NCBI GenBank assembly: GCA_003963005.1
Contig: RXJW01000055.1
Coordinates: 1 to 64,000, forward strand
DNA length: 64,000 nt
Direction of reading: 5' to 3'
Source: Burkholderiales bacterium
GTDB lineage: Bacteria > Pseudomonadota > Gammaproteobacteria > Burkholderiales > Burkholderiaceae_C
Shown here: positions 16,146 through 25,981 of the stretch, one piece after another
Numbering within the stretch: the stretch's first letter is position 1
How the letters are laid out: every line of letters starts with the position of its first letter
Notes under the pieces: model-generated
What the model was told of the DNA's origin: nothing
Database searches by the model: none
The model's input: the letters and a program-made list of their open reading frames with translations, nothing else
Translations under genes and position numbers: made by a program

Positions 16146-16888
16146 CCCATCCCGTGGCCCTGGTTGGCGCCGGCCCCGGCGACCCCGAGCTGCTGACGGT
16201 GCGCGCGCTGCGCCGCATCGAGGCGGCCGACGTCGTGCTGGCCGACGACCTGATCGACCCGCGGGTCCTCGCGCTCGTGCGCGGCCGGTTGCTGCGCGTG
16301 GGCAAGCGGGGTGGATGCATCTCCACGGACCAGCATTTCATCCACGCGCTGATGATCCGCGAGGCCCGGGCCGGGCATCGCGTCGTGCGGCTCAAGGGCG
16401 GCGACCCCTTCGTGTTCGGACGCGGCGGCGAGGAGGCCGATGCGCTGCGCGAGGCGGGGCTCACGGTCGAGGTGGTGAGCGGCCTCACGAGCGGCATCGC
16501 CGGCCCGGCTGCCGTGGGCATCCCGGTGACGGACCGGCGCGCCTCCCCGGGCGTCATCCTCGTCACCGGCCACCCCGGCGAAGGGCGCGAGGAGCCGGAC
16601 TGGGCGGCGCTGGCCCGCACCGGGCTGACACTCGTCATCTACATGGGCGTGGCCCGCGCGGCGGCCATCACGGCCCGGCTGATGGCCGCCGGCCTGCGGC
16701 CCGACCTGCCGGCGGCCGTGGTGAGTGCCGCCCACACGGCCGCGCAACGCCACGCACTGACGACCCTGGCCGATTTGCCCGACTGCATCGCCCGCGAGGG
16801 GCTGCGCAGCCCGGCTCTGCTGGTCATCGGCGAGGTCGCGGCGCAGGCGGCAGCCAGCGGGCACTGGCCCGCCCGGATGACCGGCTGA
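16142..16888 (+). CDS. cobA: uroporphyrinogen-III C-methyltransferase
   Basis: A 248-residue SAM-dependent methyltransferase of the SUMT family. It has the glycine-rich VGAGPGDPELLTVRA at the N-terminus, VVRLKGGDPFVFGRGGEEA in the middle and a typical VSGLTSGIAGPA segment. It makes precorrin-2, the precursor of sirohaem, which NirB needs. It is therefore translationally coupled to nasA by an ATGA overlap. The oxidase/ferrochelatase domain of CysG is absent and must be supplied elsewhere. Confidence 0.93.
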   Translation: MTHPVALVGAGPGDPELLTVRALRRIEAADVVLADDLIDPRVLALVRGRLLRVGKRGGCISTDQHFIHALMIREARAGHRVVRLKGGDPFVFGRGGEEADALREAGLTVEVVSGLTSGIAGPAAVGIPVTDRRASPGVILVTGHPGEGREEPDWAALARTGLTLVIYMGVARAAAITARLMAAGLRPDLPAAVVSAAHTAAQRHALTTLADLPDCIAREGLRSPALLVIGEVAAQAAASGHWPARMTG

Positions 16889-16911
16889 ATACGGCCCCGC
16901 GGCGCGGACCG

Positions 16912-18459
16912 TCAGAGCTTGAAGCTGCTCACCAGGCCCGCGAGGCGCACCGCCTGCTCCTTGAGCGACTGCGCCGCTGCGGCCGACTGCTCCACCAGCG
17001 CGGCATTCTGCTGCGTCATCTGATCGAGTTCGGTCACGGTGCCATTGACCTGCGCGATGCCCTGGCTCTGCTCCAGGGCCGCGGCGCTGATCTCGCCGAT
17101 GATGTCCGTCACGCGCTGGACCGACCCGACGATGTCGGTCATCGTCGAGCCGGCATCGTTCACGAGGTGCGTGCCGGCCTCGACGCGCTCGACGCTCGCC
17201 CCGATCAGTGCCTTGATCTCGCGCGCGGCCTCGGCCGAGCGCTGGGCGAGCGAACGCACCTCGCCGGCCACCACGGCGAAGCCGCGCCCCTGCTCGCCCG
17301 CACGGGCGGCTTCCACCGCGGCATTGAGCGCGAGGATGTTGGTCTGGAAGGCGATGCCGTCGATGGTGCCGATGATGTCGGCGATCTTGCGGCTGGCGTT
17401 GTTGATCTCGCCCATCGTGCTCACCACGCGCGACACCACCTCGCCGCCGCGACCGGCCGTCTCGGCCGCCGCACCGGCCAGCTGCTTGGCCGTCATGGCC
17501 GAATCGGCGCTTTGCGTGACGGTGCCCGTGAGCTGCGTCATCGAGCTGGACGCCTGCTGCAGGTTCGACGCCGTCTGCTCGGTGCGCTGCGACAGGTCCA
17601 TGTTGCCGGTGGCGACTTCGGTGGATGCCACCTGGATGCTCTCGGCCGACTCGCGCACCTGGCCGACGATCTCGGCCAGCGACTGCTGCATGCTGGCCAG
17701 GGCCTGCATCATCTCGGCGGACTCGTCGCTGCCCTGCACGGTCAGCGAGCGTGACAGGTCGCCACCGGCCATCGACTCGGCGAAATTCTTGGCCCGCGTC
17801 AGCGGCTCGATGATCGAGCGCGAGATCTGGAAGGCCAGCGTGCCGCCGAGGACCACGCAGACGACGAAGGTGCCGATCAGCCCGGCGAACAGCTGTTTCT
17901 CCAGGCTGTTCACCTTGGCGAACACCTCGTCCCCGCGCTTCTTCAGGTCGGCCTCGATGCCGCCGAGCATCGTCAGGGCCGGGTCGAAGCTGGCGTCGGC
18001 CGCCTTCATGTCCTCCTGCGCGGTCTGGGCGTCGGGGTAGCCGTCGGCGGCCAGTTTGTCGGCCACAGGCCGCACGGCCTTGCGGTAGTCCGTCATCAGG
18101 CCGCGGAACTTGGCGAGGTTTTCCTTGCTCTTCTCTTCGGTCGCGAAGGCGCCGAAGTCGTCCATCGCCTTGTCCAGCCCCGCTTGGGCCGCATCCCATT
18201 CCTTGCGCGCACGCGCGGTGGCTTCCTTGTTGAACAGCGACGCCACCAGCGTGGACGTGGCCGTCTTGCTCTGCAGCAGCTGCGTGCGCGCCGCCACGGT
18301 GATGTTGGACGACGGGATGAGCTTCTGCGTGATGCCCTCCAGCGCCTTCTGGGACACGTGCAGGCCGAAGGCCCCCACCGCCACCAGCAGCGCCGTCATC
18401 AGCAGGATGACCCCGAAGGCCAGGCGCAGGCGGGCTTGGATACGCAGACGTCGCAGCAT
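16912..18459 (-). CDS. methyl-accepting chemotaxis protein
   Basis: A 515-residue chemoreceptor. TM1 is about residues 11-32 and a helical-bundle type periplasmic domain spans about 33-190. TM2 is 191-213, then HAMP (about 214-265) and a cytoplasmic signalling domain with the hairpin-tip region [20 protein letters not shown]. There is no C-terminal NWETF-like tether. The ligand domain is not of the PilJ/NarX type seen in the neighbouring nitrate genes, so a nitrate role is not supported. The ATG at 18459 follows AGGAG and is preferred over upstream in-frame starts. Confidence 0.9.
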   Translation of the reverse strand: MLRRLRIQARLRLAFGVILLMTALLVAVGAFGLHVSQKALEGITQKLIPSSNITVAARTQLLQSKTATSTLVASLFNKEATARARKEWDAAQAGLDKAMDDFGAFATEEKSKENLAKFRGLMTDYRKAVRPVADKLAADGYPDAQTAQEDMKAADASFDPALTMLGGIEADLKKRGDEVFAKVNSLEKQLFAGLIGTFVVCVVLGGTLAFQISRSIIEPLTRAKNFAESMAGGDLSRSLTVQGSDESAEMMQALASMQQSLAEIVGQVRESAESIQVASTEVATGNMDLSQRTEQTASNLQQASSSMTQLTGTVTQSADSAMTAKQLAGAAAETAGRGGEVVSRVVSTMGEINNASRKIADIIGTIDGIAFQTNILALNAAVEAARAGEQGRGFAVVAGEVRSLAQRSAEAAREIKALIGASVERVEAGTHLVNDAGSTMTDIVGSVQRVTDIIGEISAAALEQSQGIAQVNGTVTELDQMTQQNAALVEQSAAAAQSLKEQAVRLAGLVSSFKL

Positions 18460-18592
18460 GGGAGTTCTCCTCTGGCAGGCAAGAGTCACGTGAAGCTGAT
18501 CGATTGAAGCAGAAACCCGCACGTCCCAGGCCAGACGGGCTGGTAGGCTCGCGCCATCCTTCACGCCTTTGTGCCCTGCCTCAGCGTCCACC

Positions 18593-19351
18593 ATGAGCTT
18601 CCTGGCCATCGACATCGGCAATACCCGGCTCAAGTGGGCCCTCTACCCGGCAGGCGCCGAGCCGGGTCACACGCCCTTGCAGCATGGCGCCGTCTTCCTT
18701 GAAAACATCGACCGGCTGGCCGACGAGGACTGGCAAGCCCTGCCCCCGGTCACCAGCATCCTGGGCAGCAACGTGGCCGGGGACGCGGTGCGCCGACGCG
18801 TCGAAGAGCAGATGGAGCACTGGGACCTCGCCCCGCGCTGGGTGGTGCCCGCGGCGGCGTGCGCCGGTGTGCGCAACGGCTACGACCACCCGACCCGGCT
18901 CGGTGCCGACCGCTGGGTGGCCGTCATCGGTGCCCATGCCCATGCACGACGCCGCGGCTTCACGGGTCCCGTGTTGACCGTGATGGTCGGCACGGCGGTC
19001 ACCGTGGAGGCCTTGTCCAGTGACGGCCAGTTCCTGGGCGGCCTCATCCTGCCCGGGCACGGCATCATGCTCCGCGCACTCGAAGGCGGCACGGCCGGCC
19101 TGCGGGTGCCCACCGGCGAGGTGCGAGACTTCCCCACCAACACCAGTGATGCCCTGACCACGGGTGGCACCTTCGCGATCACCGGCGCCATCGAACGCAT
19201 GCACCGGCTGCTGACACGCCGCGAAGGCCGCGAACCCCTGCTGCTGATGACGGGGGGCGCTGGCTGGAAGGTGTCCCCCGCGCTCGACGTGCCCCACGAG
19301 CTGATCGAAGGCCTGATCTTCGACGGGCTGCTCGCGATCCGCACCGGCTGA
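18593..19351 (+). CDS. coaX: type III pantothenate kinase
   Basis: A 252-residue ASKHA-fold kinase that phosphorylates pantothenate in the first step of coenzyme A synthesis. Motifs seen are [13 protein letters not shown] (phosphate-binding loop), RLGADRW (the family GxDR motif), [10 protein letters not shown] and GGLILPG. In the third motif most relatives have Asp where this protein has Glu (TVEAL for TVDAL). The gene is divergent from the chemoreceptor, with about 130 bases between starts. Confidence 0.85.
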   Translation: MSFLAIDIGNTRLKWALYPAGAEPGHTPLQHGAVFLENIDRLADEDWQALPPVTSILGSNVAGDAVRRRVEEQMEHWDLAPRWVVPAAACAGVRNGYDHPTRLGADRWVAVIGAHAHARRRGFTGPVLTVMVGTAVTVEALSSDGQFLGGLILPGHGIMLRALEGGTAGLRVPTGEVRDFPTNTSDALTTGGTFAITGAIERMHRLLTRREGREPLLLMTGGAGWKVSPALDVPHELIEGLIFDGLLAIRTG

Positions 19352-19562
19352 CCTCACGGCCGCCCCCGGCTGGCTACGGGCAACGGGCTGCGGGAGCCGT
19401 GCCCCGCCGCAGCGCCGCATCGGGCGAATCCACAGGGTTGGGGATGGCAAGGCCGCCGCGTCCCGGCATGGTCGTGTCCTGCCGCGGGGGGATCGCACCC
19501 CTGGTGCGGGCCCCGGGGGTCGGGGCTTGACGCCAACGATCGGCGACTCTCAGGGGGGCTTC

Positions 19563-22500
19563 ATGAAGAACACGCATCCGCGTCATCGCATCGCCATGGC
19601 CATTGCGGCCAGCCTGCTGGCGGCGAACGCACCACCGGCCGGGTCGGCGGTGGTCGTCGTCGGCCCCTACTTCGGTGATCCCGGGGGCGCGGTGCTGGCC
19701 AATGGCGCCAACGTGTTCCTGCCTGGCACACAGATCTGGCTCGCGACTGGCGCCAATGCCTCGCTGACCGCCACGGCCGGCAGCCAGGTCGATCTGGGCA
19801 GCCTCTACCTGGGCCGCGGTGGTACGGGTGTGGCGGTGTTCGATGGCGCCGGCACCACCCTGCGCTTGAACGGTGACGGCCGCAGTGCCCGGCTGACGTT
19901 GGGCATGACGACCGATGGCAGCCTCACCGTGAGCGGCGGCGCCCTGCTCGACGGCAGCTACCAGCCGGCGAACTGCCTGGTCGCCAACCCCTTCTGCGGC
20001 ACCATCATCGGTGACGCCGCGGGCTCCAGCGGCGGGCTGACGGTCTCCGGTGCCGGCAGCGAAGCCCGCCTCATCGGGCCGGTGGTGATGGCCCTGGGCA
20101 GCATCAACGGCCCCGGCTACGGCACCGCGGGCGCGACGACCCGCGCCAGCGTCCGCGTCGAAGCGGGCGGCCTGCTGCGCACCGAACCGGTCAGCGCCGG
20201 CAGTGACTTCATTCCGCCCGCGGGCAACGGCCAGGAGAGCAAGCTCGTGACCGTCCTGGTGGACGGCGCGGGCTCCCGCTGGCTCATCGGCGGCGGCTCG
20301 CTGGTGGGCAATGACGCCGGCATCGATTTCGCCCACGGTGCGCGTGTGTCCGCCACGCTCGACATCACCCACGGCGGCCGCCTGGAAGTGCAGGGCGACC
20401 CAGGCCGCAACTTCGGGTTGCGCCTGGGCACGGGCGGCAGCTTCAGCGGCACCGTGAGCGGCACGAACTCGGTGCTGTGGGCCAATGGCGATCCGACCCA
20501 GGGCTACATCCACCTCGCCGAGGGCGGCGGCACGGCACGCCTGGACGTGACGCAGGGCGGTCTCGTCGGCGGCGGGCGCTACGTGCAGGTAGGCCTGAAC
20601 GGTGGCACGGCCACGCTGAACCTGGACGGCGGCGCCGCCGATTTCTCGGGCGCGGATGTCGCCGTGGGCAACGCCGGCACCGGCACGCTCACCCTCACCC
20701 ACGGCGGCCGCATGGACGCCCGCCAGCTCAACGTGGCGTCCGGCCAGCAAAGCAGCCAGGGCACGATCGCCCTGGACGGCAGCAGCACCGTGCTGGCACT
20801 TCGTGCGGTCGACGCGCACCGCCTGTCCGTCGGTGCTGCCGGCACGGGCGCGTTGATGCTGAGCGGTGGTGCGCTGCTGGACGCCGGTGGCGATGTTGCC
20901 GCCTGCGCCGGCCGCTGGTGTGGCAGCTTCATCGGCCAGTTCGCAGGGTCCACGGCCCGCTTCACGGTCACCGGTATCGGCAGCGAGGCCCGCTTCATCG
21001 GTGACCTGAGCATCGGCGACAACAACGTGTCGAGACCGGGCATCGAGGGCTTTACCGCGGGTGAGATCAATGGCGCCACGCGGGCCCGGGTCGAGGTGCT
21101 CGCCGGCGGCCTGCTGCGCACCGAGAGCGTGAACGTGGGCGGCTGGTCCTACGGTGGATCGCAGGGTGGCGGCGAGCGCAGCTTTGCCGACCTCGTCGTC
21201 AACGGCAGCGGCTCGACCTGGCTGATCGCACCGGACCCCCTGTCCAACCGGGATGCGGTCCTGAACCTCGCACGCTCGCGCGGCGCGGTCTCGACGTTGG
21301 AGATCGCCGACGGCGGTCTGCTGCGCCTACAGGCCCCGACGGGCCGCAATGCATCGGCCGACCTCACCGCGGGCCGCTACGCCCCCGGCGACCCGACAGC
21401 CGGCGGCGGCAGCAGCGTGACCACCGTCCGTGGCACCGGCTCGCGCTTCGAGATCAATGGCGAGACCTCGCGCCTGGTCGTCGGCAACAGCGCAGGCGGC
21501 AACGCGCTGCTGCAGGTCAAGGACGGCGGTGCGGTCACGCAAGGCGGCCGCACCTGGAGCTACCTGAACATCGGCGAGACGAGCGCCACCGGCCGCGTCG
21601 AGATCCTGACCGGCGGGCAGGTCAGCGGCGCACGGGTCGTCAACGTCGGCAGCGGCGGTGACGGCAGCCTGCTGATCAGCGGCGCGGGCAGCCTGCTGAC
21701 CACCGACCGCAGCGGCACGGCCGTCGGCCAGCTCAACGTCGGCCAGCAGGGCCAGGGCCGGGTCGACGTGCAGAACGGCGGCGCCGCATCGGTCTTCTCG
21801 CTCCAGGTGGGCCAAGGCGCGTCCTGGGGCGATGTGGTCATCGACGGTGCCGGCAGCCAGGTCGCGATGGACGCGCTGGACCGGCACCGCATGTCCATCA
21901 ACAACGGCAGCGTGCTGGTCTCGGGCGGCGCGCTGCTGGATGCCACCGTCAATGCGGCCGCCTGTGCCAACCGCTGGTGCGGCACCTTCATCGCCAACAA
22001 CGCGGGTGATACCGGCGTGTTCACCGTCACCGGCAAGGGCAGCCTGGCGCGCTTCATCAGCAACTTCAACGTCGGCCAGAGCGACGTCACCGCGCCTCCC
22101 GCCACGCCCTGGACGCTGGGCGAACCCGGCGGCACCACGCTGGCGCAGGTCAACGTGATGGCCGGCGGGCGACTGGAAACGGAACAGGTGTTCGTCGCAC
22201 AGGGGCCCTCGGGTCCGGCCAGCACCGGCAGCGAGTCGGTCATCGCACAGGTGCGGGTGAAGGGGGCAGGCAGCGTCTGGTCCATCAGCGGCGCCAACGG
22301 CCGGGCCGGCGGCTACACCACCGGCATCGGTGCCGCCGCCAACACGCTGACCGACCTGCAGATCACCGACGGCGGTCAGCTGCAACTCTCGGCTGACGCC
22401 ACCACGGCCACGTACGTCCAGCTCGGTGCCAACGGCGGCGTGCACCGCATGAGCGTGACGGGCCGCGGTTCCAAGGTCGTCTACGGCACCACCAACAACG

Positions 22501-24215
22501 CCGGGCTGTGGGTCGGCCGCAACGGCGCGACGGCCAGCCTGAGCGTGGCCAACGGCGGCGCGATCGAGGGCATCAACCGGCTGCAGGTCGGCAACACGGG
22601 CGCGAGCGGCTCGCTCACCGTGGCCGGTGGCGGCAGCCGCATCGACTACGGTCCGAGCTTTGCAGACCTCTTCATCGGCCGGCAGGGCGGCAACGGCGCC
22701 GCAGCCATCACGCAAGGTGGCGTGGTGTCGATGACCGCCGCGCTGCCGCGTCTGTTCATCGGCTCGGGCGAAGGCGTCGCCGGCACGACGGGCGCCCTGC
22801 GCCTGGATGGTGCGGGCAGCCTGCTGAATCTCACCAGCCCCGCGAGTGCCGCCGGCGCCTTCGACCTGCCGCAGGCCAATATCGGCTGGGGTGGCACCGG
22901 CACGGTCGACGTCACGGGAGGCGCCCAATTGAGCTTGCTCGGGCAAGGCACTTCCACCGTCGGGCAACCAGCCAACACCCGCCTGACCGTCGGCCAGAGC
23001 ATCAGCAACCTGCCGGGCACCGGCACGCTGAACATCAGCGGGACCGACTCGCGCGTCCGCGTGACGGGCACCGATGCCGCCGTGTTCATCGGCCGCAGCG
23101 CCGGCGGCAGCGGCACCCTGAACCTCGCTGCCGGCGCGGCCGTGGACACCACGCTGCTGGACGTCGGATTGGGGGGCGGCGTGGGCACGCTGCAGGCGAA
23201 CGCCTCGACGATCACCCTGACCGGCCAGTGGGCCGGCAGCAGCATCGGCTCGACGCTGGGCATCGGCCTGGCCGCGGGCTCGGTGGGCAGCGTGCGCCTG
23301 GCCAACGGCTCGCTGCTGTCGATCAGCAACCCGGGCAGCCAGGGCGCCTCGCTGCTGATCGGCGGCGCCAACAGCGCACCGGGCGGCAACGGCAGCCTCG
23401 TGGTGAGGGCGTCCACCGTGCAGATCGCCGGCCCGTCCGGCGCCACGGGTGCCGTCGTGGGCTACAACGGCAGCGGCCTGGCGAGCTTCGAGAACGCCAG
23501 CACACTGGACGTGGGCAGCACGGGCAGCGTCATCGTGGGCTGGAAGCCGGGCTCGACCGGTGCCCTGAATGTCAGCGGCGGCTCGACCGTGCTCGCGAAC
23601 TACGTGGGCATCGGTGCTTCAGCCGAGGGCGACGGCGGCGTGGCCAGCCTGATCGTCAACGACACCAGCAGCCTGACCGCCACGACGATCGAGGTGGGCA
23701 GCAAGGGCTACGTCGGTGGCACCGGCACCCTGATCGGCAACATCATCAACCGCGGCGTGTTCAACCCGGGCAACTCGCCCGGCACCTTGCATCTGCAGGG
23801 CAGCTTTGCCAACCAGACGGGCGGCCGGCTCGTGCTGGAGGTCGGATCGGACGGCGCCGGCGGCTTCATCACCGATCAGCTCGTCTTCGATGCCGGCACG
23901 AGCGTGAGCCTGGGCTCGGTGCAGATCGAGTTCCGTTTCCTGGGTGCTGCCGACCCGAATGCCTTCCTGGCCAGCGGCGCGTTCCAGATCGACAGCTTCC
24001 TGCGCCAGGGCGGCAGCGGGCTGAATCACGCCCTGCTCGGCAACGCCAGCTTCTCGGCCACCAGCACGGCCTACCAGTTCACGTCCTTCACGTTCACGCC
24101 GGACGGCGGCGCGGTGTTCCAGGCGCAGGCGGTGCCGGAGCCGGCGACGTGGGCGCTGTGGGGTCTGGGGTTGGCCTGCGGCAGTTGGCTTCATCGGCGC
24201 CGACAGCGCGCCTGA
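19563..24215 (+). CDS. giant repetitive beta-helix PEP-CTERM protein
   Basis: A 1550-residue exported protein. A signal peptide (about 1-30, MKNTHPRHRIAMAIAASLLAA without its last residue) is followed by about 1450 residues of Gly/Ala/Ser/Thr-rich sequence with recurring short units such as GGxLxV and GAGS, as in autotransporter-type beta-helices. The C-terminus is a PEP-CTERM sorting signal: VPEPATWALWGLGLA, a membrane helix and RRRQRA. PEP-CTERM proteins are processed by an exosortase (XrtA/B, EpsH), usually alongside exopolysaccharide production, and end up in the biofilm matrix. No autotransporter barrel is present. Three long internal repeats are listed separately. The upstream 210 bases show GC-rich hairpins but no convincing promoter. 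Confidence 0.85.
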   Translation: MKNTHPRHRIAMAIAASLLAANAPPAGSAVVVVGPYFGDPGGAVLANGANVFLPGTQIWLATGANASLTATAGSQVDLGSLYLGRGGTGVAVFDGAGTTLRLNGDGRSARLTLGMTTDGSLTVSGGALLDGSYQPANCLVANPFCGTIIGDAAGSSGGLTVSGAGSEARLIGPVVMALGSINGPGYGTAGATTRASVRVEAGGLLRTEPVSAGSDFIPPAGNGQESKLVTVLVDGAGSRWLIGGGSLVGNDAGIDFAHGARVSATLDITHGGRLEVQGDPGRNFGLRLGTGGSFSGTVSGTNSVLWANGDPTQGYIHLAEGGGTARLDVTQGGLVGGGRYVQVGLNGGTATLNLDGGAADFSGADVAVGNAGTGTLTLTHGGRMDARQLNVASGQQSSQGTIALDGSSTVLALRAVDAHRLSVGAAGTGALMLSGGALLDAGGDVAACAGRWCGSFIGQFAGSTARFTVTGIGSEARFIGDLSIGDNNVSRPGIEGFTAGEINGATRARVEVLAGGLLRTESVNVGGWSYGGSQGGGERSFADLVVNGSGSTWLIAPDPLSNRDAVLNLARSRGAVSTLEIADGGLLRLQAPTGRNASADLTAGRYAPGDPTAGGGSSVTTVRGTGSRFEINGETSRLVVGNSAGGNALLQVKDGGAVTQGGRTWSYLNIGETSATGRVEILTGGQVSGARVVNVGSGGDGSLLISGAGSLLTTDRSGTAVGQLNVGQQGQGRVDVQNGGAASVFSLQVGQGASWGDVVIDGAGSQVAMDALDRHRMSINNGSVLVSGGALLDATVNAAACANRWCGTFIANNAGDTGVFTVTGKGSLARFISNFNVGQSDVTAPPATPWTLGEPGGTTLAQVNVMAGGRLETEQVFVAQGPSGPASTGSESVIAQVRVKGAGSVWSISGANGRAGGYTTGIGAAANTLTDLQITDGGQLQLSADATTATYVQLGANGGVHRMSVTGRGSKVVYGTTNNAGLWVGRNGATASLSVANGGAIEGINRLQVGNTGASGSLTVAGGGSRIDYGPSFADLFIGRQGGNGAAAITQGGVVSMTAALPRLFIGSGEGVAGTTGALRLDGAGSLLNLTSPASAAGAFDLPQANIGWGGTGTVDVTGGAQLSLLGQGTSTVGQPANTRLTVGQSISNLPGTGTLNISGTDSRVRVTGTDAAVFIGRSAGGSGTLNLAAGAAVDTTLLDVGLGGGVGTLQANASTITLTGQWAGSSIGSTLGIGLAAGSVGSVRLANGSLLSISNPGSQGASLLIGGANSAPGGNGSLVVRASTVQIAGPSGATGAVVGYNGSGLASFENASTLDVGSTGSVIVGWKPGSTGALNVSGGSTVLANYVGIGASAEGDGGVASLIVNDTSSLTATTIEVGSKGYVGGTGTLIGNIINRGVFNPGNSPGTLHLQGSFANQTGGRLVLEVGSDGAGGFITDQLVFDAGTSVSLGSVQIEFRFLGAADPNAFLASGAFQIDSFLRQGGSGLNHALLGNASFSATSTAYQFTSFTFTPDGGAVFQAQAVPEPATWALWGLGLACGSWLHRRRQRA
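19920..22185 (+). repeat. three long internal repeats in the PEP-CTERM gene
   Basis: Three modules of roughly 270-280 bases lie at about 19920-20190, 20850-21128 and 21908-22185. Each encodes SGGALLD, then a pair of cysteines 6-8 residues apart with a Trp or Phe (for example CAGRWCG, CANRWCG), GTFI or GSFI, then GSEARFI-like and AGGLLRTE-like segments. The rest of the protein has almost no cysteine, so each module may carry one disulphide. Confidence 0.7.
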
Positions 24216-24256
24216 CGGCAGCAGCACCTGGGGAAGTCCCCCTCACGCCGTCGTTT
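24214..24256 (+). terminator. hairpin after the PEP-CTERM gene
   Basis: GACGGC (24214-24219, overlapping the stop codon) pairs with GCCGTC (24247-24252). Inside is a second hairpin GGGG-AAGT-CCCC (24230-24241). GTTTC follows. It resembles an intrinsic terminator with a short T-run and separates the PEP-CTERM gene from the peroxidase gene. Confidence 0.45.
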
Positions 24257-24295
24257 CGGGCTCCATTCACATCGCGGCTCTATCTGAGGAAAACC

Positions 24296-25963
24296 ATGGT
24301 CCAGTCAACCTTGTTTCACGGCGCGCTTCGCGGCGCTGACGTGCCGAAGCGCTCATCTCAGTTCGAAGGCCGATTTGGCCGCATGTTCCGCAGCCTGCCG
24401 CCAGCAGAGTTCAGCGCGAAGGATCTGCAGGCGCTTGCGGCGTCTGACGTCATGCTGTCCCAGCCCGAACTCTCGGAGGACAAGCAACGGCCCTCAGCCA
24501 CGCCGGAGAACGAACTCGACATCGAGGAAAACTTCGACATCCCGGCCGGGTACACCTATGTCGGGCAGTTCATCGACCACGACATCACCTTCGACCCGGT
24601 CAGCCAGCTCGACCGGCTCAATGACCCGGACGCACTGACCGACTTCCGGACGCCACGGCTTGATCTGGACAGTCTCTACGGCCGCGGGCCCTTAGACCAG
24701 CCCTATCTGTACGACATGGGCAACCCGCGGCGGGCTGCCAAGTTCGCGCTGGGACGGCCCTTGACCTACGGCCACCATCCCAGCCCGGCGCACGATCTGC
24801 CACGGCTCAACGGACACGCCGTCATCGGCGACAAGCGCAACGACGAGAACGTCATCATCAGCCAGTTCCACGGCGCGATGCTGAAGTTCCACAACGCGAT
24901 GGTGGACGCTCTGCCCGCAGGAACGCCCTTCGACAAGGTGGCCCAACAGGTGCGCTGGCACTATCAGTACGCTGTCATCAACGACTTCGTGCGGCGTATC
25001 TGTGGTGACGCCGTGCTGGAGGACGTGTTGCCGCATTTCCGCAGGGGCAGGAGCATCTTCGATGCACCGCCGCGGCTGCACTTCTACAGTTGGCGCAACG
25101 ACGCCTTCATGCCGATCGAGTTCAGTGCGGCAGCGTATCGATTCGGGCACTCGATGGTGCGCCCGATCTACCGGTTGAACAAGGTGTTGGATCTGGGCGG
25201 GCCGGCTGTCGGCGAGGAGCCCGCCCTGCAAGGCCGGCACCTGATCTTTGCCGGCGTATCTGCCCGCGCGCTGAATGGCTTCCGGGAGTTCCCGGCGGAG
25301 TGGGGCATCGACTGGTCACTTTTCTTCGGCGTGCCGGATCGACGCGCCTCGCATCAAGGCAAGTCGCGGGTTCAGCCCAGCTACAAGATCGATGCCTCGC
25401 TCGTGAACCCGCTCGGCTTCCTGCCGGAGTTCAGCGAGCAGCCCAGCGCGGAAGACCGGGTGACGCTGGAGAATTTCCAGGCAAAACCCGTGGCCGGCCA
25501 GCGCCCCAACCTGGCTTTGCGCAATCTGATGCGCGGCATGGCGATGGGCCTGCCCAGCGGGCAGGACGTGGCGCGGGCGATGGGCTTGCCGGCCTGGGAC
25601 GGCCAGCGCCTGCTGATCGGCAAGGCAGCGTACGAGGACGGCAAATTGCAGGCGAAGCGGCTCGACGAGGTGGCGCCGAACCTGTCCCGCTGCACCCCGC
25701 TGTGGGCCTATGTGCTGGCCGAGGCCACAACCCAATGGCACGACGAGGTGACGGCTGCCAAGCTGAAGCCGGAGGCGGCCAACCAGGTCGGCACGCGGCT
25801 CGGGCCGGTCGGTGCGCGCCTCGTCGCCGAAACGCTCGTCGGCCTGATCCTCGCCGACAGCCACAGCTTTCTCGCCCAGGACCCCAACTGGGTACCGACC
25901 GCCGGCAGCGCACGGGAAAACTTCGGCTTCGATTCGATACTGCAAGTGGCCGGGCTGCTGTGA
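24296..25963 (+). CDS. animal-type haem peroxidase
   Basis: A 555-residue protein of the myeloperoxidase/cyclooxygenase superfamily. The distal haem region is VGQFIDHDITFDP (distal His with the adjacent Asp that can bind haem covalently), followed by RTPRLDLDSLYGRGP. The proximal helix is YRFGHSMVRPIYRLN, containing the proximal His. Such bacterial enzymes oxidise halides, thiocyanate or aromatic substrates with hydrogen peroxide. No signal peptide is evident (MVQSTLFHGALRG), so it is either cytoplasmic or leaves by a non-Sec route. It starts 80 bases after the PEP-CTERM gene, across a terminator-like hairpin, and the two need not be co-expressed. Confidence 0.88.
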   Translation: MVQSTLFHGALRGADVPKRSSQFEGRFGRMFRSLPPAEFSAKDLQALAASDVMLSQPELSEDKQRPSATPENELDIEENFDIPAGYTYVGQFIDHDITFDPVSQLDRLNDPDALTDFRTPRLDLDSLYGRGPLDQPYLYDMGNPRRAAKFALGRPLTYGHHPSPAHDLPRLNGHAVIGDKRNDENVIISQFHGAMLKFHNAMVDALPAGTPFDKVAQQVRWHYQYAVINDFVRRICGDAVLEDVLPHFRRGRSIFDAPPRLHFYSWRNDAFMPIEFSAAAYRFGHSMVRPIYRLNKVLDLGGPAVGEEPALQGRHLIFAGVSARALNGFREFPAEWGIDWSLFFGVPDRRASHQGKSRVQPSYKIDASLVNPLGFLPEFSEQPSAEDRVTLENFQAKPVAGQRPNLALRNLMRGMAMGLPSGQDVARAMGLPAWDGQRLLIGKAAYEDGKLQAKRLDEVAPNLSRCTPLWAYVLAEATTQWHDEVTAAKLKPEAANQVGTRLGPVGARLVAETLVGLILADSHSFLAQDPNWVPTAGSARENFGFDSILQVAGLL

Positions 25964-25981
25964 ACCCGGCCGGTAGCCCCG

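Noticed and set aside
19445-19459. TGGCAAGGCCGCCGC as a sigma-54 promoter for the PEP-CTERM gene
   Set aside because: Spacing fits but the TTGC block is absent; chance matches are expected at this GC content.
19920-23700. Repetitive DNA as a CRISPR array or tandem satellite
   Set aside because: Repeats are degenerate, in frame and encode protein modules; no constant-length repeat/spacer pattern.
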